This document shows, piece by piece, positions 1-7,191 of a stretch of DNA of 18,533 nt. Under the pieces are notes generated by a model that was not told where the DNA came from, did not search any database, and worked only from the letters and a program-made list of their open reading frames with translations. The position numbers and the translations under genes are program-made. How positions within the stretch are numbered: the stretch's first letter is position 1; every line of letters starts with the position of its first letter. The DNA is from Candidatus Fermentibacterota bacterium. GTDB lineage: Bacteria; Fermentibacterota; Fermentibacteria; Fermentibacterales; Fermentibacteraceae. Location: positions 1 to 18,533 of the forward strand of contig JAKLEF010000007.1 in assembly GCA_022703195.1 (NCBI GenBank), in the 5' to 3' direction.

Positions 1-669
1 GCATCTGTCCGCATACTCGGGCAGATCGTTCATCCTGATGTTGCTTGACGGGCACTTCGCGGCGCAGAGCCCGCACCTGTTGCACACCGCGGGATCGGCC
101 GAGAGGGCGAGCCTCTTCCGCATCCAGGCGAACGGCCTGTCGGTCCCGAGATGCTTCGCCACGAAGTCGGGCAGCCCCCTGATCCTCCTCCACGAAGCCC
201 TTTCGTCGCACAGGTCGGCGGCGAAGGAGGAGGCCTTCAGGAGGGCGGCCTCGCGCCGGGCGGCGTTGAAGCTCTCGTTCATGGACTTCACCATGAAGTT
301 CGAGGGCATGACGAGGCGCCTGGCCCCGAGGGGCACGTAGCCCCTGGACTCGATCAGGGCGCGCATGGGACCCACCAGCCCCCAGGTCGACCCGCCCATG
401 GTCACGAGGAGGAAGGCCCCCCTGCCGTTGCCGGGGCGGAGATTGCGCACGAAGCGCCATACCAGCGGATAGGTCGTGAAGGCCGCGGCCGGGCATGCGA
501 TGCCAACGGTGCCCGACGAGTACAGCGTGGCCGGGTCTGTGTCCTCGATCGCCCTGAGGTTGGTCTCTATCCCCCTGATGCCGAACTCGACGGCCATCCT
601 GCCGGCGGCCAGAGCCGTGTTCCCCGTGCCGGAGAAGTAGCAAAGATCAACGGGTCCAGTGGGTTTCAT
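1..669 (-). CDS. EFR1-type flavodoxin/4Fe-4S ferredoxin protein (C-terminus cut off by window edge)
   Basis: Reading the minus strand from ATG at 669 gives an open frame to the window edge, with 223 residues visible and no stop. Residues 12-18 read FSGTGNT, the phosphate-binding loop of flavodoxins that holds FMN. Cysteines 196, 199, 202 and 206 form a CxxCxxCxxxCP ferredoxin motif, and Cys223 at the edge probably opens a second one. This order, a flavodoxin domain followed by a ferredoxin pair, is that of the EFR1 family, thought to move electrons between FMN and two 4Fe-4S clusters in the cytoplasm of anaerobes. A purine-rich stretch just upstream (GGGAGAG, AGGAC) can serve as ribosome-binding site. 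It diverges from mnmA across 69 bp. The physiological partner cannot be told from here. The family call is fairly safe; the role is inference. Confidence 0.85.
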   Translation of the reverse strand, partial: MKPTGPVDLCYFSGTGNTALAAGRMAVEFGIRGIETNLRAIEDTDPATLYSSGTVGIACPAAAFTTYPLVWRFVRNLRPGNGRGAFLLVTMGGSTWGLVGPMRALIESRGYVPLGARRLVMPSNFMVKSMNESFNAARREAALLKASSFAADLCDERASWRRIRGLPDFVAKHLGTDRPFAWMRKRLALSADPAVCNRCGLCAAKCPSSNIRMNDLPEYADRC

Positions 670-738
670 GTCCTCGACTCTCTCCCTTGCATCGTCACAC
701 GGAAAGGAACATACACATACCGGAGGGATGTGAATACA

Positions 739-1812
739 ATGGCGGAACGGGTCCTCCTTGCCATGAGCGGCGGCGTCGACTCGACGGCGGCCGCGATCCT
801 GCTCCTGGACGGCGGTTACGAGGTCATCGGCGTCACGTTCGGGGTTGCCGGGGGAAGGGGGCTGCCGGCATGCGCCGCCGGTTCGGAGGACTCGGCCAGC
901 GAAGCCCGCATATCCGCGGAAACGCTCGGCATCCCGCACTTCACAGCCGACCTGACCGATGCATTCGTCGCGGAAGTCCTCGAGCCGTTCCGGCAGGGCT
1001 ATCTCGACGGCCTCACCCCCAATCCCTGCGTGGCATGCAACCGGCTCGTGAAGTTCGGCGCACTCCGGCGCTGGGCTTCGGAGAACGGGATCGGCTGCGA
1101 TTGGTTCGCAACGGGCCACTACGCCGGGACAGGGACGGCCCGGGACGGAAAGCCCGCCCTGATCCGGGCCCTCGACCGGAGGAAGGACCAGTCGTACTTC
1201 CTCGCGATGGTGGAGAGGCAGATGCTCGCACGGACTCTGTTCCCGCTCTCGGGCATGACGAAGGGAAGGTCGGTGGCCCTCGTGCGCGCCTCGGGGCTTT
1301 CGCGGACCGCCGCCAGGGCCGAGAGCCAGGATTTCACGGGCGCCGGAGGGCTGCCCGCCCTGCTCGGGCCCGAGGCCTCGAGGCCCGGCGACCTGGTCGA
1401 CTGCGCCGGCAACGTGCTCGGCAGGCACGATGGGTATGCGCTGCTGACGCCCGGGCAGAGGCACGGGCTCGATCTGGGGGGGCGCCGCGAGCCGCTGTAC
1501 GTGATCCGTACCGATCCGGCTACGAGTACCGTGACAGTCGGTACTAGGGACGAGGCTATGTGCACTGCGCTCGAGGCCGGGCCGATGAACTGGCTGGCGT
1601 GGGACACGCCCCCGTCCGCGTTCGAGGCATCCGGGATGATCAGGAGCACTGGGGCGGCAGTGCCGGTCGGGGTGAGGTGCCTGGACCCGGGAGGCTCGGC
1701 GGTGGAGGCCGTCTTCGGCAGTCCTGTCTTCGCAGCCGCCCCCGGGCAGTACCTGGTCCTCTACTCCGGCGACATGGTGCTCGGGGCCGGGGTCATCCGC
1801 CGCTCGCGCTGA
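739..1812 (+). CDS. mnmA: tRNA-specific 2-thiouridylase MnmA (atypical: second catalytic cysteine missing)
   Basis: The 357-residue product matches the full length of MnmA, which adenylates and thiolates U34 of tRNA for Lys, Glu and Gln. The ATP-pyrophosphatase loop SGGVDS is at residues 10-15. TPNPCVACN at 93-101 carries the family's first catalytic cysteine, Cys100, with Cys97 three residues before it. ATGHY (124-128) and KDQSYFL (149-155) are further family signatures. The second catalytic cysteine normally sits in a motif like SxxxCF. Here the region reads ESQDFTGAGG (195-204), with Thr200 roughly at that place. Cys45, Cys97, Cys100 and Cys120 remain. The start at 739 is chosen because GGAGGG lies at 722-727 and homology begins there; an in-frame extension upstream would run antisense through the flavodoxin gene. 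A weak promoter guess is TTGCAT at 687-692. The stop is 6 bp from the end of the convergent Hyf-like operon. Confidence 0.9.
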   Translation: MAERVLLAMSGGVDSTAAAILLLDGGYEVIGVTFGVAGGRGLPACAAGSEDSASEARISAETLGIPHFTADLTDAFVAEVLEPFRQGYLDGLTPNPCVACNRLVKFGALRRWASENGIGCDWFATGHYAGTGTARDGKPALIRALDRRKDQSYFLAMVERQMLARTLFPLSGMTKGRSVALVRASGLSRTAARAESQDFTGAGGLPALLGPEASRPGDLVDCAGNVLGRHDGYALLTPGQRHGLDLGGRREPLYVIRTDPATSTVTVGTRDEAMCTALEAGPMNWLAWDTPPSAFEASGMIRSTGAAVPVGVRCLDPGGSAVEAVFGSPVFAAAPGQYLVLYSGDMVLGAGVIRRSR

Positions 1813-1818
1813 CGGTGG

Positions 1819-2643
1819 CTACGGCTCCCCAGTCGGTTCTGCGGCCCTGTTGCGGCCTCCCTGAGCCGGCAGCCCGTCGGGGCCGGTCCTCCCCAGGAAG
1901 CGCAGGAGCGAGTCGAGGATCGTGAGGGGGTGCGGAGGGCAGCCGGGGATGTAGAGGTCCACCGGCAGGAGTCCGTCCACGCCGCCGGATGTCGCGGGCA
2001 TCCCCCGGAAGAGCCCGCCCGATATCGCGCAGGCCCCTGTGACGATGACGATCCTCGGTTCGGGCACTGCATCGTATGTCGAGAGCAGGGCTTCGCGCAT
2101 GTTCAGCGTCACCGGGCCGGTCACCAGCAGGCCGTCGGCGTGCCTGGGCGACGCGACGAACTGGATGCCGAACCTGCCCAGGTCCCATCCCACCGTGCCG
2201 AGGACGTTGGTGTCGGCCTCGCACGCGTTGCAGCCGCCGGCACTCACCTGGCGTAGCTTGAGCGACCTGCCGAAGACGGATGCGGCCTTCGCGTCGAAGA
2301 CGTCGCGGGGGCCGGGCGCGGCGCCGGGCTTCACCATCAATCCCTCACGGTCCCTCGATGCGAGCCGGTGCTCGCGGGTGAAGCGTATCGCCCCGCGGGG
2401 GCAGGCTGTTTCGCAGGCTCCGCAGAAGACGCACCTTCCAATGTCGATCGAGACCGATCCTCCGCAGCGCGCAACGGCGCCGGCCGGGCAGGCGTCGATG
2501 CAGCGGGAGCAGCCGGAAGGGCATTCCGCCCCGTCGATGGCCGGCATCCCGGAATAGCGCCCGGGCAGGGCAGGGGGCGGTCCGGCCGGGTACCGGGTCG
2601 TCCTGTGCCCCTGGCGCAGCCTGGCCCTGATCATCCTCAGCAT
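1819..2643 (-). CDS. hyfI: Ferredoxin-NuoB fusion subunit of Hyf/Ehr-type complex (HyfH-HyfI like)
   Basis: The 274-residue protein joins two subunits that are usually separate. Residues about 35-90 hold two 4Fe-4S motifs: Cys41, 45, 48 and 52 (a CxxxCxxCxxxCP variant) and Cys71, 74, 77 and 81 (standard CxxCxxCxxxCP). Residues about 120-250 are the NuoB/HycG small-subunit fold, with CNAC (Cys138, Cys141), TGPVT, GACAISGG (Cys205) and PGCPP (Cys235). Those four cysteines are the ligands of the cluster nearest the active site (N2 in complex I). The protein would lie on the cytoplasmic face and carry electrons between a soluble donor or acceptor and the large subunit. It is the last gene of the operon. 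GGGAGGG lies 7-8 bases before ATG 2643, and hyfG stops 12 bases upstream. The last roughly 24 residues are low-complexity and not recognisable. Confidence 0.88.
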   Translation of the reverse strand: MLRMIRARLRQGHRTTRYPAGPPPALPGRYSGMPAIDGAECPSGCSRCIDACPAGAVARCGGSVSIDIGRCVFCGACETACPRGAIRFTREHRLASRDREGLMVKPGAAPGPRDVFDAKAASVFGRSLKLRQVSAGGCNACEADTNVLGTVGWDLGRFGIQFVASPRHADGLLVTGPVTLNMREALLSTYDAVPEPRIVIVTGACAISGGLFRGMPATSGGVDGLLPVDLYIPGCPPHPLTILDSLLRFLGRTGPDGLPAQGGRNRAAEPTGEP

Positions 2644-2655
2644 CCCGCGCCCTCC

Positions 2656-4131
2656 CTAGAGGTCATGCCCGCAGTACGACAGGTTGAAGCTCTTGTTGCA
2701 GAGGGGGAAGTCGGAGATCTGCCCGCCGCGCATGGCGCAGGCGAGGCCGAACCAGTTGTGGAACGACGGATCGACCGTCCTGGCCTCCAGGATCCCGCAG
2801 CGGTCGTCCGAGAGGATGACGTGGCAGATCTCGCCGCGCCAGCCTTCCGTGATGGAGACCGTGATCCTGTTGCGCGGGAGGTCCGCCGTCGGCGCCGACA
2901 CTGGCCCTCCAGGCAGGCTGGCGAGCTGCTCGCGGACGAAGGCGGCCGATCTCTGGCACTCCATCCAGCGCACGAGGGCGCGCGAGAACACGTCCCCGGA
3001 ATCCCAAACCGAGAGCGGTATGTGCGACATCCTGTAGATGCCGCCCGGGAAGTCCCTCCTCGAGTCGAGCTCGAGGCCGCTGGCCCTGGCCGCCGGGCCC
3101 ACTAGCCCGATGGCGGATGCGAGTGCGCGGGTCACGGTGCCCGTGCCCTCGAACCTCGACAGGACCGAGGGGGTGTCCCACAGCAGGCCGACCGCCTCCT
3201 CGGCCTCGGAGATCGCCTTCGACAGCGCAGCCGACATCCTTCCGGCGATATCGCCGTCGATGTCGCGCACGAGGCCTCCGGGCGCCACGAGGCCGCGGCC
3301 GAAGCGGTTGCCGCACATCTCCGCGGTTATGTTGAGCACGTCGCCCCTGATCCTGCCGCAGAACGACATGGTCGGCAGGAAGGCCACGTCCCCGGCCAGA
3401 GCGCCGAGGTCGCCGATGTGGTTGGCCATCCTTTCGAGCTCGAGGGCAACCCCGCGCAGAACCTGCGCCCTTGCAGGCACGTCGGTGCCGCAGAGCGCCT
3501 CCAGGGCAGAGCAGTACGCAGTGGCGTGGCCCACCGAGGTGTCGCCTGCGATGGCCTCCGCCAGCATCGTCCTCCGCCTGTCGGGCCTGCCCCTGAGGGC
3601 CTTCGCGATGCCGCGGTGCTGGTATCCCAGGGCGATCTCCAGGTGGTGGACGGTCTCGCCGTGGCACTGGAACCTGAAGTGGCCGGGCTCGATGATCCCC
3701 GCGTGCACCGGCCCCACGGCGACCTCGTGCACCTCCTCGCCCCCGATCCTGAAGAAATCGCATGTGGCGGCCGACACCGGGCCGCCTTCCATGAACCGCA
3801 CGGGCTTCATCCAGGGGTGCCCCCTGAACTCGATCCCGTACTCCTCGGAGACTTCGCGCTCGAAGAGATGGGCCTGGGGGCACTCGGGCACCATCGAGTC
3901 CATCCCTCCCGAAGGCTTCGTCGATGCGACGCAAATCTGCCCGGTGGAGGCGCCCGCGAGCACGGCGTACATCGTCAGGCCGCCGGGGGCGTCGCATGCG
4001 AACATGGCGGAGATCCTCGATCCGCCGGACACCGAATCCGCCACGAACCTGCCGAACTCCGCCCGGGTGAGGAGAGGTATCTCGGCAATCGGGAGGGTGC
4101 CGCAGTTGGTGATGGCCGCACCCTGATTCAC
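2656..4131 (-). CDS. hyfG: NuoC-NuoD fusion large subunit (HyfG/HycE-like) lacking NiFe-site cysteines
   Basis: The 491-residue protein has an N-terminal NuoC-like part (about 15-115, with SEEYGIEFRGHPWMKPVRF) and a C-terminal NuoD/hydrogenase large-subunit part (about 135-491, with GPVHAGIIEPGHF, HHLEIALGYQHRGI and a closing CGHDL). In true group 4 [NiFe]-hydrogenases a CGxC near the start and a DPCxxC near the end of this domain bind NiFe. Here the first place reads AGDTS (195-199) and the second reads NKSFNL (479-484), so all four cysteines are absent. Cys487 and Cys478 are close by but out of register. The protein should not evolve H2 at a NiFe centre and fits energy-converting-hydrogenase-related (Ehr) large subunits. 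The start is the GTG at 4131, which overlaps the hyfF stop as GTGA, with GGGGGTG before it. The long frame upstream of it is a shadow of hyfF. Confidence 0.9.
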   Translation of the reverse strand: MNQGAAITNCGTLPIAEIPLLTRAEFGRFVADSVSGGSRISAMFACDAPGGLTMYAVLAGASTGQICVASTKPSGGMDSMVPECPQAHLFEREVSEEYGIEFRGHPWMKPVRFMEGGPVSAATCDFFRIGGEEVHEVAVGPVHAGIIEPGHFRFQCHGETVHHLEIALGYQHRGIAKALRGRPDRRRTMLAEAIAGDTSVGHATAYCSALEALCGTDVPARAQVLRGVALELERMANHIGDLGALAGDVAFLPTMSFCGRIRGDVLNITAEMCGNRFGRGLVAPGGLVRDIDGDIAGRMSAALSKAISEAEEAVGLLWDTPSVLSRFEGTGTVTRALASAIGLVGPAARASGLELDSRRDFPGGIYRMSHIPLSVWDSGDVFSRALVRWMECQRSAAFVREQLASLPGGPVSAPTADLPRNRITVSITEGWRGEICHVILSDDRCGILEARTVDPSFHNWFGLACAMRGGQISDFPLCNKSFNLSYCGHDL

Positions 4132-5612
4132 GGCAGCACCCCCGTCACGGAGGCGGCGGCTGCGAAGGCCTCGCGCACGAACGACGGCATCCAGAGCCCG
4201 GAGAGGAGGATGGCCGCGAGGGGCAGCGCGACGATCAACCATTCCACGATCCCCGGGGCATGCGGGTTCGCCGGCTTCTCGCCGGGGGCCCAGGCCATCG
4301 GTATCGCGTGGCGGAGCACGCCTATGAACACGATGGAGAGCCCGGCGAGGAATGCCGCGCCGACGGCGTAGGATCCCGCGCCGAATGCCGCCCTGAGCAT
4401 CATGAACTCGCTGAAGAACAGGCCGAACGGGGCCGTGCCCACCAGGGCGAGCAGCGACACCAGAAGGCAGGTCCCCCAGAGTGGGGCGGCGGAGAGGGAT
4501 CCCCTGATCCGCTTCATGTCGTTGCCGCCGAAGATCTCGATCAGCCTGCCGGCGCCGGTGAAGGCCGTGCTCTTCGCGATCGAGTGCAGCACCATGTGGT
4601 ACATCGCGGCGAAGGCGCCGACGCCGCCTATACCGGCGCCCAGTGTGACTATCCCGATGTGCTCGAGGCTGGAGTAGGCGAGCAGCCTCTTGAGATCTCG
4701 CTGGACCACGACGAATGCCGCTGCTGTGAGAATCGACACCAGCCCCGCGGCCACGAGGATCCCCCTGGCCCATCCTGCGTCTCCTGTGGCGGCCTCGGCG
4801 ACGGGGAGGCACCTCAGGATGCAGTAGAGGGCGGCGTTGAGCAGGAACCCGGAGAAGACGGCCGAAACGGGGGCGGGAGCCTGGCTGTGGGCGTCGGGCA
4901 GCCAGTTGTGCATTGGTGCGAGGCCCGCCTTGGTGCCGTAACCGATCACGATGAAGACGAAGCCGGCCTTCACGAGCTGGACGTCGAGCCCGCGCGCCGA
5001 GGCTGCCAGGCTGGTCCACAGCAGGGCTTCGGTGCCGTGGATGCCCGTCCGCCCGGCTGAGGCGGCCACAAGCAGCGTGCCGGTGAAGGCGAGCGCCACG
5101 CCGACCGAGCACATGAGCAGGTACTTCCACATCGCCTCGAGGGAGCCCGGGGTCGTGGTGACGCAGATAAGGAAGGCGGTGAGGAGTGTTGTCGCCTCGA
5201 TGCCCACCCACATCAGGCCGAGGTTGTTGGAGAGAAGGACCGCCGCCATGGCGGCCAGGGATCCGAACCAGAGCCCCGCGTACCTGCGGGCGGTGCGCCT
5301 GTCGAACGATCCGTCGGCGATGCCGTGCCTGAAGTAGCCGGGGGCCTGCAGGGCTCCCAGGCAGAAGACGATCGCCATCACGACCAGGTGCAGGGCCGAG
5401 AGGGAGTCGACCCGGAGCCAGCCGCCGGGCACGGTGACCGCTCCTCCGTGCGGCACGAGGGCTGCGAGTGCGGCCATCAGGGCGCCGGTGGCGACCGTTC
5501 CGGCCGCGCAGATCCCGAGGGCGGCCCTTGCGGAACGCGACAGCATGCCCGCGACCGCGAGCAGGGCCGGCAGGATCAGGATCGCGGGGATGAGGATCCA
5601 GGCCTGAGCCAC
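4128..5612 (-). CDS. hyfF: Antiporter-like membrane subunit HyfF (NuoL/M/N, MrpD family)
   Basis: A 494-residue, highly hydrophobic protein with about 13-14 predicted membrane helices, of the usual size for NuoM/HyfF-type subunits. Residues used for proton transfer in this family are present: the helix-5 glutamate in WVGIEATT (Glu139), the broken-helix lysine in GYGTKAGLAP (Lys228), and histidines 235 and 242 in MHNWLPDAH. Further signatures are YSSLEHIGI and HMVLHSIAKS. It would form one of two ion-translocating channels of the membrane arm. The start is GTG at 5612, four bases after the hyfE stop, with AAGGGG as ribosome-binding site. Its stop overlaps the hyfG start. HyfD and NuoN are close relatives, but operon position next to HyfE and HyfG favours HyfF. 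Which ion is moved cannot be read from the sequence. Confidence 0.9.
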   Translation of the reverse strand: MAQAWILIPAILILPALLAVAGMLSRSARAALGICAAGTVATGALMAALAALVPHGGAVTVPGGWLRVDSLSALHLVVMAIVFCLGALQAPGYFRHGIADGSFDRRTARRYAGLWFGSLAAMAAVLLSNNLGLMWVGIEATTLLTAFLICVTTTPGSLEAMWKYLLMCSVGVALAFTGTLLVAASAGRTGIHGTEALLWTSLAASARGLDVQLVKAGFVFIVIGYGTKAGLAPMHNWLPDAHSQAPAPVSAVFSGFLLNAALYCILRCLPVAEAATGDAGWARGILVAAGLVSILTAAAFVVVQRDLKRLLAYSSLEHIGIVTLGAGIGGVGAFAAMYHMVLHSIAKSTAFTGAGRLIEIFGGNDMKRIRGSLSAAPLWGTCLLVSLLALVGTAPFGLFFSEFMMLRAAFGAGSYAVGAAFLAGLSIVFIGVLRHAIPMAWAPGEKPANPHAPGIVEWLIVALPLAAILLSGLWMPSFVREAFAAAASVTGVLP

Positions 5613-5616
5613 CCCG

Positions 5617-6261
5617 TCACCCCTTGAGGGTCGAGAGCCTGTCGGAGTCGATGTGGTCGAACTCCGAGTTGATCCTGTAGATTGCGATCCCCATCACGAA
5701 GACCGCCACGAACATGTCCATGAGGACGCCCAGCTCGACCAGGAACGGGATGTCCCTGACAACGGCCAGGCTGAACGCGTAGATCCCGTTCTCCAGCACG
5801 ATGTAGCCGAGCACCTGGTTGACAGCGGTGCGCCTCGCTACGAGAAGGAAGATCCCCGTGAACATCAGCGAGAAGGAAACCGGCACCAGGATCGACGATG
5901 CGGAATGCGTCGGGAGAGCCAGCCTGCCGTCGAGCCAGAAGGAGGCGGCGAGCGCCAGCAGGCCGGCCAGCAGCGACGGGGTGTATCCGACGAACGGCTG
6001 GACCTCGCGGCTCGTGGCCGACTCTCTGAGCGCCCTGTTGAGCAGGTGGGGGAAGACGAATCCCTTGAGGGCGACTACCGCCAGGCCGAGGGCGACGATG
6101 CGGAGCGAGAGGCCGGCCCCGGCGGTGGCCAGGGGCAGCAGACCCGCCATGATGCCCTGCAGCGCGGCCGTGCGGATGCAGCTCGAGAGGCGGCTCGAGC
6201 CCAGCAGGACGAAGTTCGAGAGGATGAGCGCGACGAGCACGGTGTCGAGCATTGCAGTCAC
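5617..6261 (-). CDS. hyfE: Membrane subunit HyfE (NuoK/MrpC-like)
   Basis: A 214-residue protein with about six hydrophobic helices, close to E. coli HyfE in length and in its C-terminal ending: SDRLSTLKG here, a similar NNLTALKG in E. coli HyfE. The segment GYIVLENGIYAFSL carries the NuoK-like helix with a buried glutamate, and LVELGVLMDMFVAVFVMG carries a second conserved Glu/Asp pair. In this family these link the antiporter-like subunits to the HyfC/NuoH module. I take the GTG at 6261, which overlaps the hyfC stop as GTGA like other junctions in this operon. The ATG at 6252 is a possible alternative and would shorten the protein by three residues. Much longer frames upstream are shadows of hyfC. 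Confidence 0.88.
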   Translation of the reverse strand: MTAMLDTVLVALILSNFVLLGSSRLSSCIRTAALQGIMAGLLPLATAGAGLSLRIVALGLAVVALKGFVFPHLLNRALRESATSREVQPFVGYTPSLLAGLLALAASFWLDGRLALPTHSASSILVPVSFSLMFTGIFLLVARRTAVNQVLGYIVLENGIYAFSLAVVRDIPFLVELGVLMDMFVAVFVMGIAIYRINSEFDHIDSDRLSTLKG

Positions 6262-7178
6262 GACAGGAACCTCGAGGCCAGGATGAATGCCAGGATCGAG
6301 AGCGCGCACGCGCCGGCGAGGAGCAGGGGCGCGCGGGCGAGGCTCGACCTGGCCATTGTCGATTCCACCGTGCCCACGATCACGCCCGTGAACAGGACCG
6401 CGGCGGTGAGGGCACCCAGGAGGGCGAACCCGGAGAGCCCCAGCGGGGAAACCGCTAGGGATGCGAACAGGACAGAGAAGACCCAGAGCTTGAGCGACGC
6501 CCCGTAGGTCACGAGCGCAAAGTCGGGCCCCGAGGAATCGAGGACCATGACCTCGTGCACCATCGTCAGCTCGAGGTGCGTGTTCGGATCGTCGAAGGGT
6601 ACGCGCGAATTCTCCGCGAGGAGCACGACGAAGAAAGAAACCCCCACGAGGGCGAGCGCAGTGCCCGCGGAAACCCATCCCGCCACGCCGGCTCCCTGGA
6701 GGATCGAGGCCAGAGAAGTCCCGCCCGACACCCTGGCGAGGACTGCGATCCCGACGAGCAGGGCCGGTTCGGCGAGGGCGGAGTAGAAGACCTCCCGGCT
6801 CGCTCCCATGCCTTCGAAGCTCGATCCGGTGTCGAGGGCGGCGGCCACGGTCAGGAACCGCGCCAGCCCGAGGGCATAGGCAAGAAGGAGGGCGTCGCCG
6901 GCGAAGCCCCATCCCTGCTCCACCGGGGCGGGCGCGAGAACGACGAGTGCGACGAGGACGCATGCGAGGGTGATCGACGGTGCCAGCCGGAAGATCCAGG
7001 TCGTGGTTCCGCTGAACACCGCGCCCTTCCTCAGGAGCCTCGCGATGTCACGGTACTGCTGGAGCAGGGGCGCTCCGCGCCTTCCAGCGAAGACAGCCTT
7101 GGTCCTGTTCACGATTCCCTGCAGGAGCGGAGCCAGCAGGAGTCCGGCGATGATCGACAGAAGGCCGTGGATCGTCAT
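6258..7178 (-). CDS. hyfC: Membrane subunit HyfC (NuoH/HycD family)
   Basis: A 306-residue protein with about eight hydrophobic helices, the normal length for HycD/HyfC. It holds the family's conserved loops: GRRGAPLLQQYRDI at 32-45, GSSFEGMGASREVF at 118-131, and ENSRVPFDDPNTHLE at 189-203, followed by VHEVM. These acidic loops face the NuoB/NuoD-like subunits and are where redox chemistry is thought to be coupled to ion movement. ATG at 7178 follows the hyfB stop by 13 bases, with GGGGCGGGCGGG between as ribosome-binding region. The conserved loops look intact, so coupling is likely to be kept although the NiFe site is lost. Identification is firm at family level. Confidence 0.92.
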   Translation of the reverse strand: MTIHGLLSIIAGLLLAPLLQGIVNRTKAVFAGRRGAPLLQQYRDIARLLRKGAVFSGTTTWIFRLAPSITLACVLVALVVLAPAPVEQGWGFAGDALLLAYALGLARFLTVAAALDTGSSFEGMGASREVFYSALAEPALLVGIAVLARVSGGTSLASILQGAGVAGWVSAGTALALVGVSFFVVLLAENSRVPFDDPNTHLELTMVHEVMVLDSSGPDFALVTYGASLKLWVFSVLFASLAVSPLGLSGFALLGALTAAVLFTGVIVGTVESTMARSSLARAPLLLAGACALSILAFILASRFLS

Positions 7179-7191
7179 CCCGCCCGCCCCG

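Noticed and set aside
151..738. In-frame extension of mnmA upstream to 151, giving 553 residues
   Set aside because: The extension is antisense to the flavodoxin/ferredoxin gene, has no MnmA similarity and is low-complexity; MnmA homology and a ribosome-binding site start at 739.
3038..4126. Long plus-strand frame of 362 residues opposite hyfG
   Set aside because: High G+C makes long antisense frames common. The minus strand carries clear NuoC/NuoD motifs and the plus frame shows none.
2656..4131. Calling the operon a functional hydrogenase-4/formate hydrogenlyase
   Set aside because: All four NiFe-binding cysteines are absent from the large subunit, and no formate dehydrogenase gene is present.
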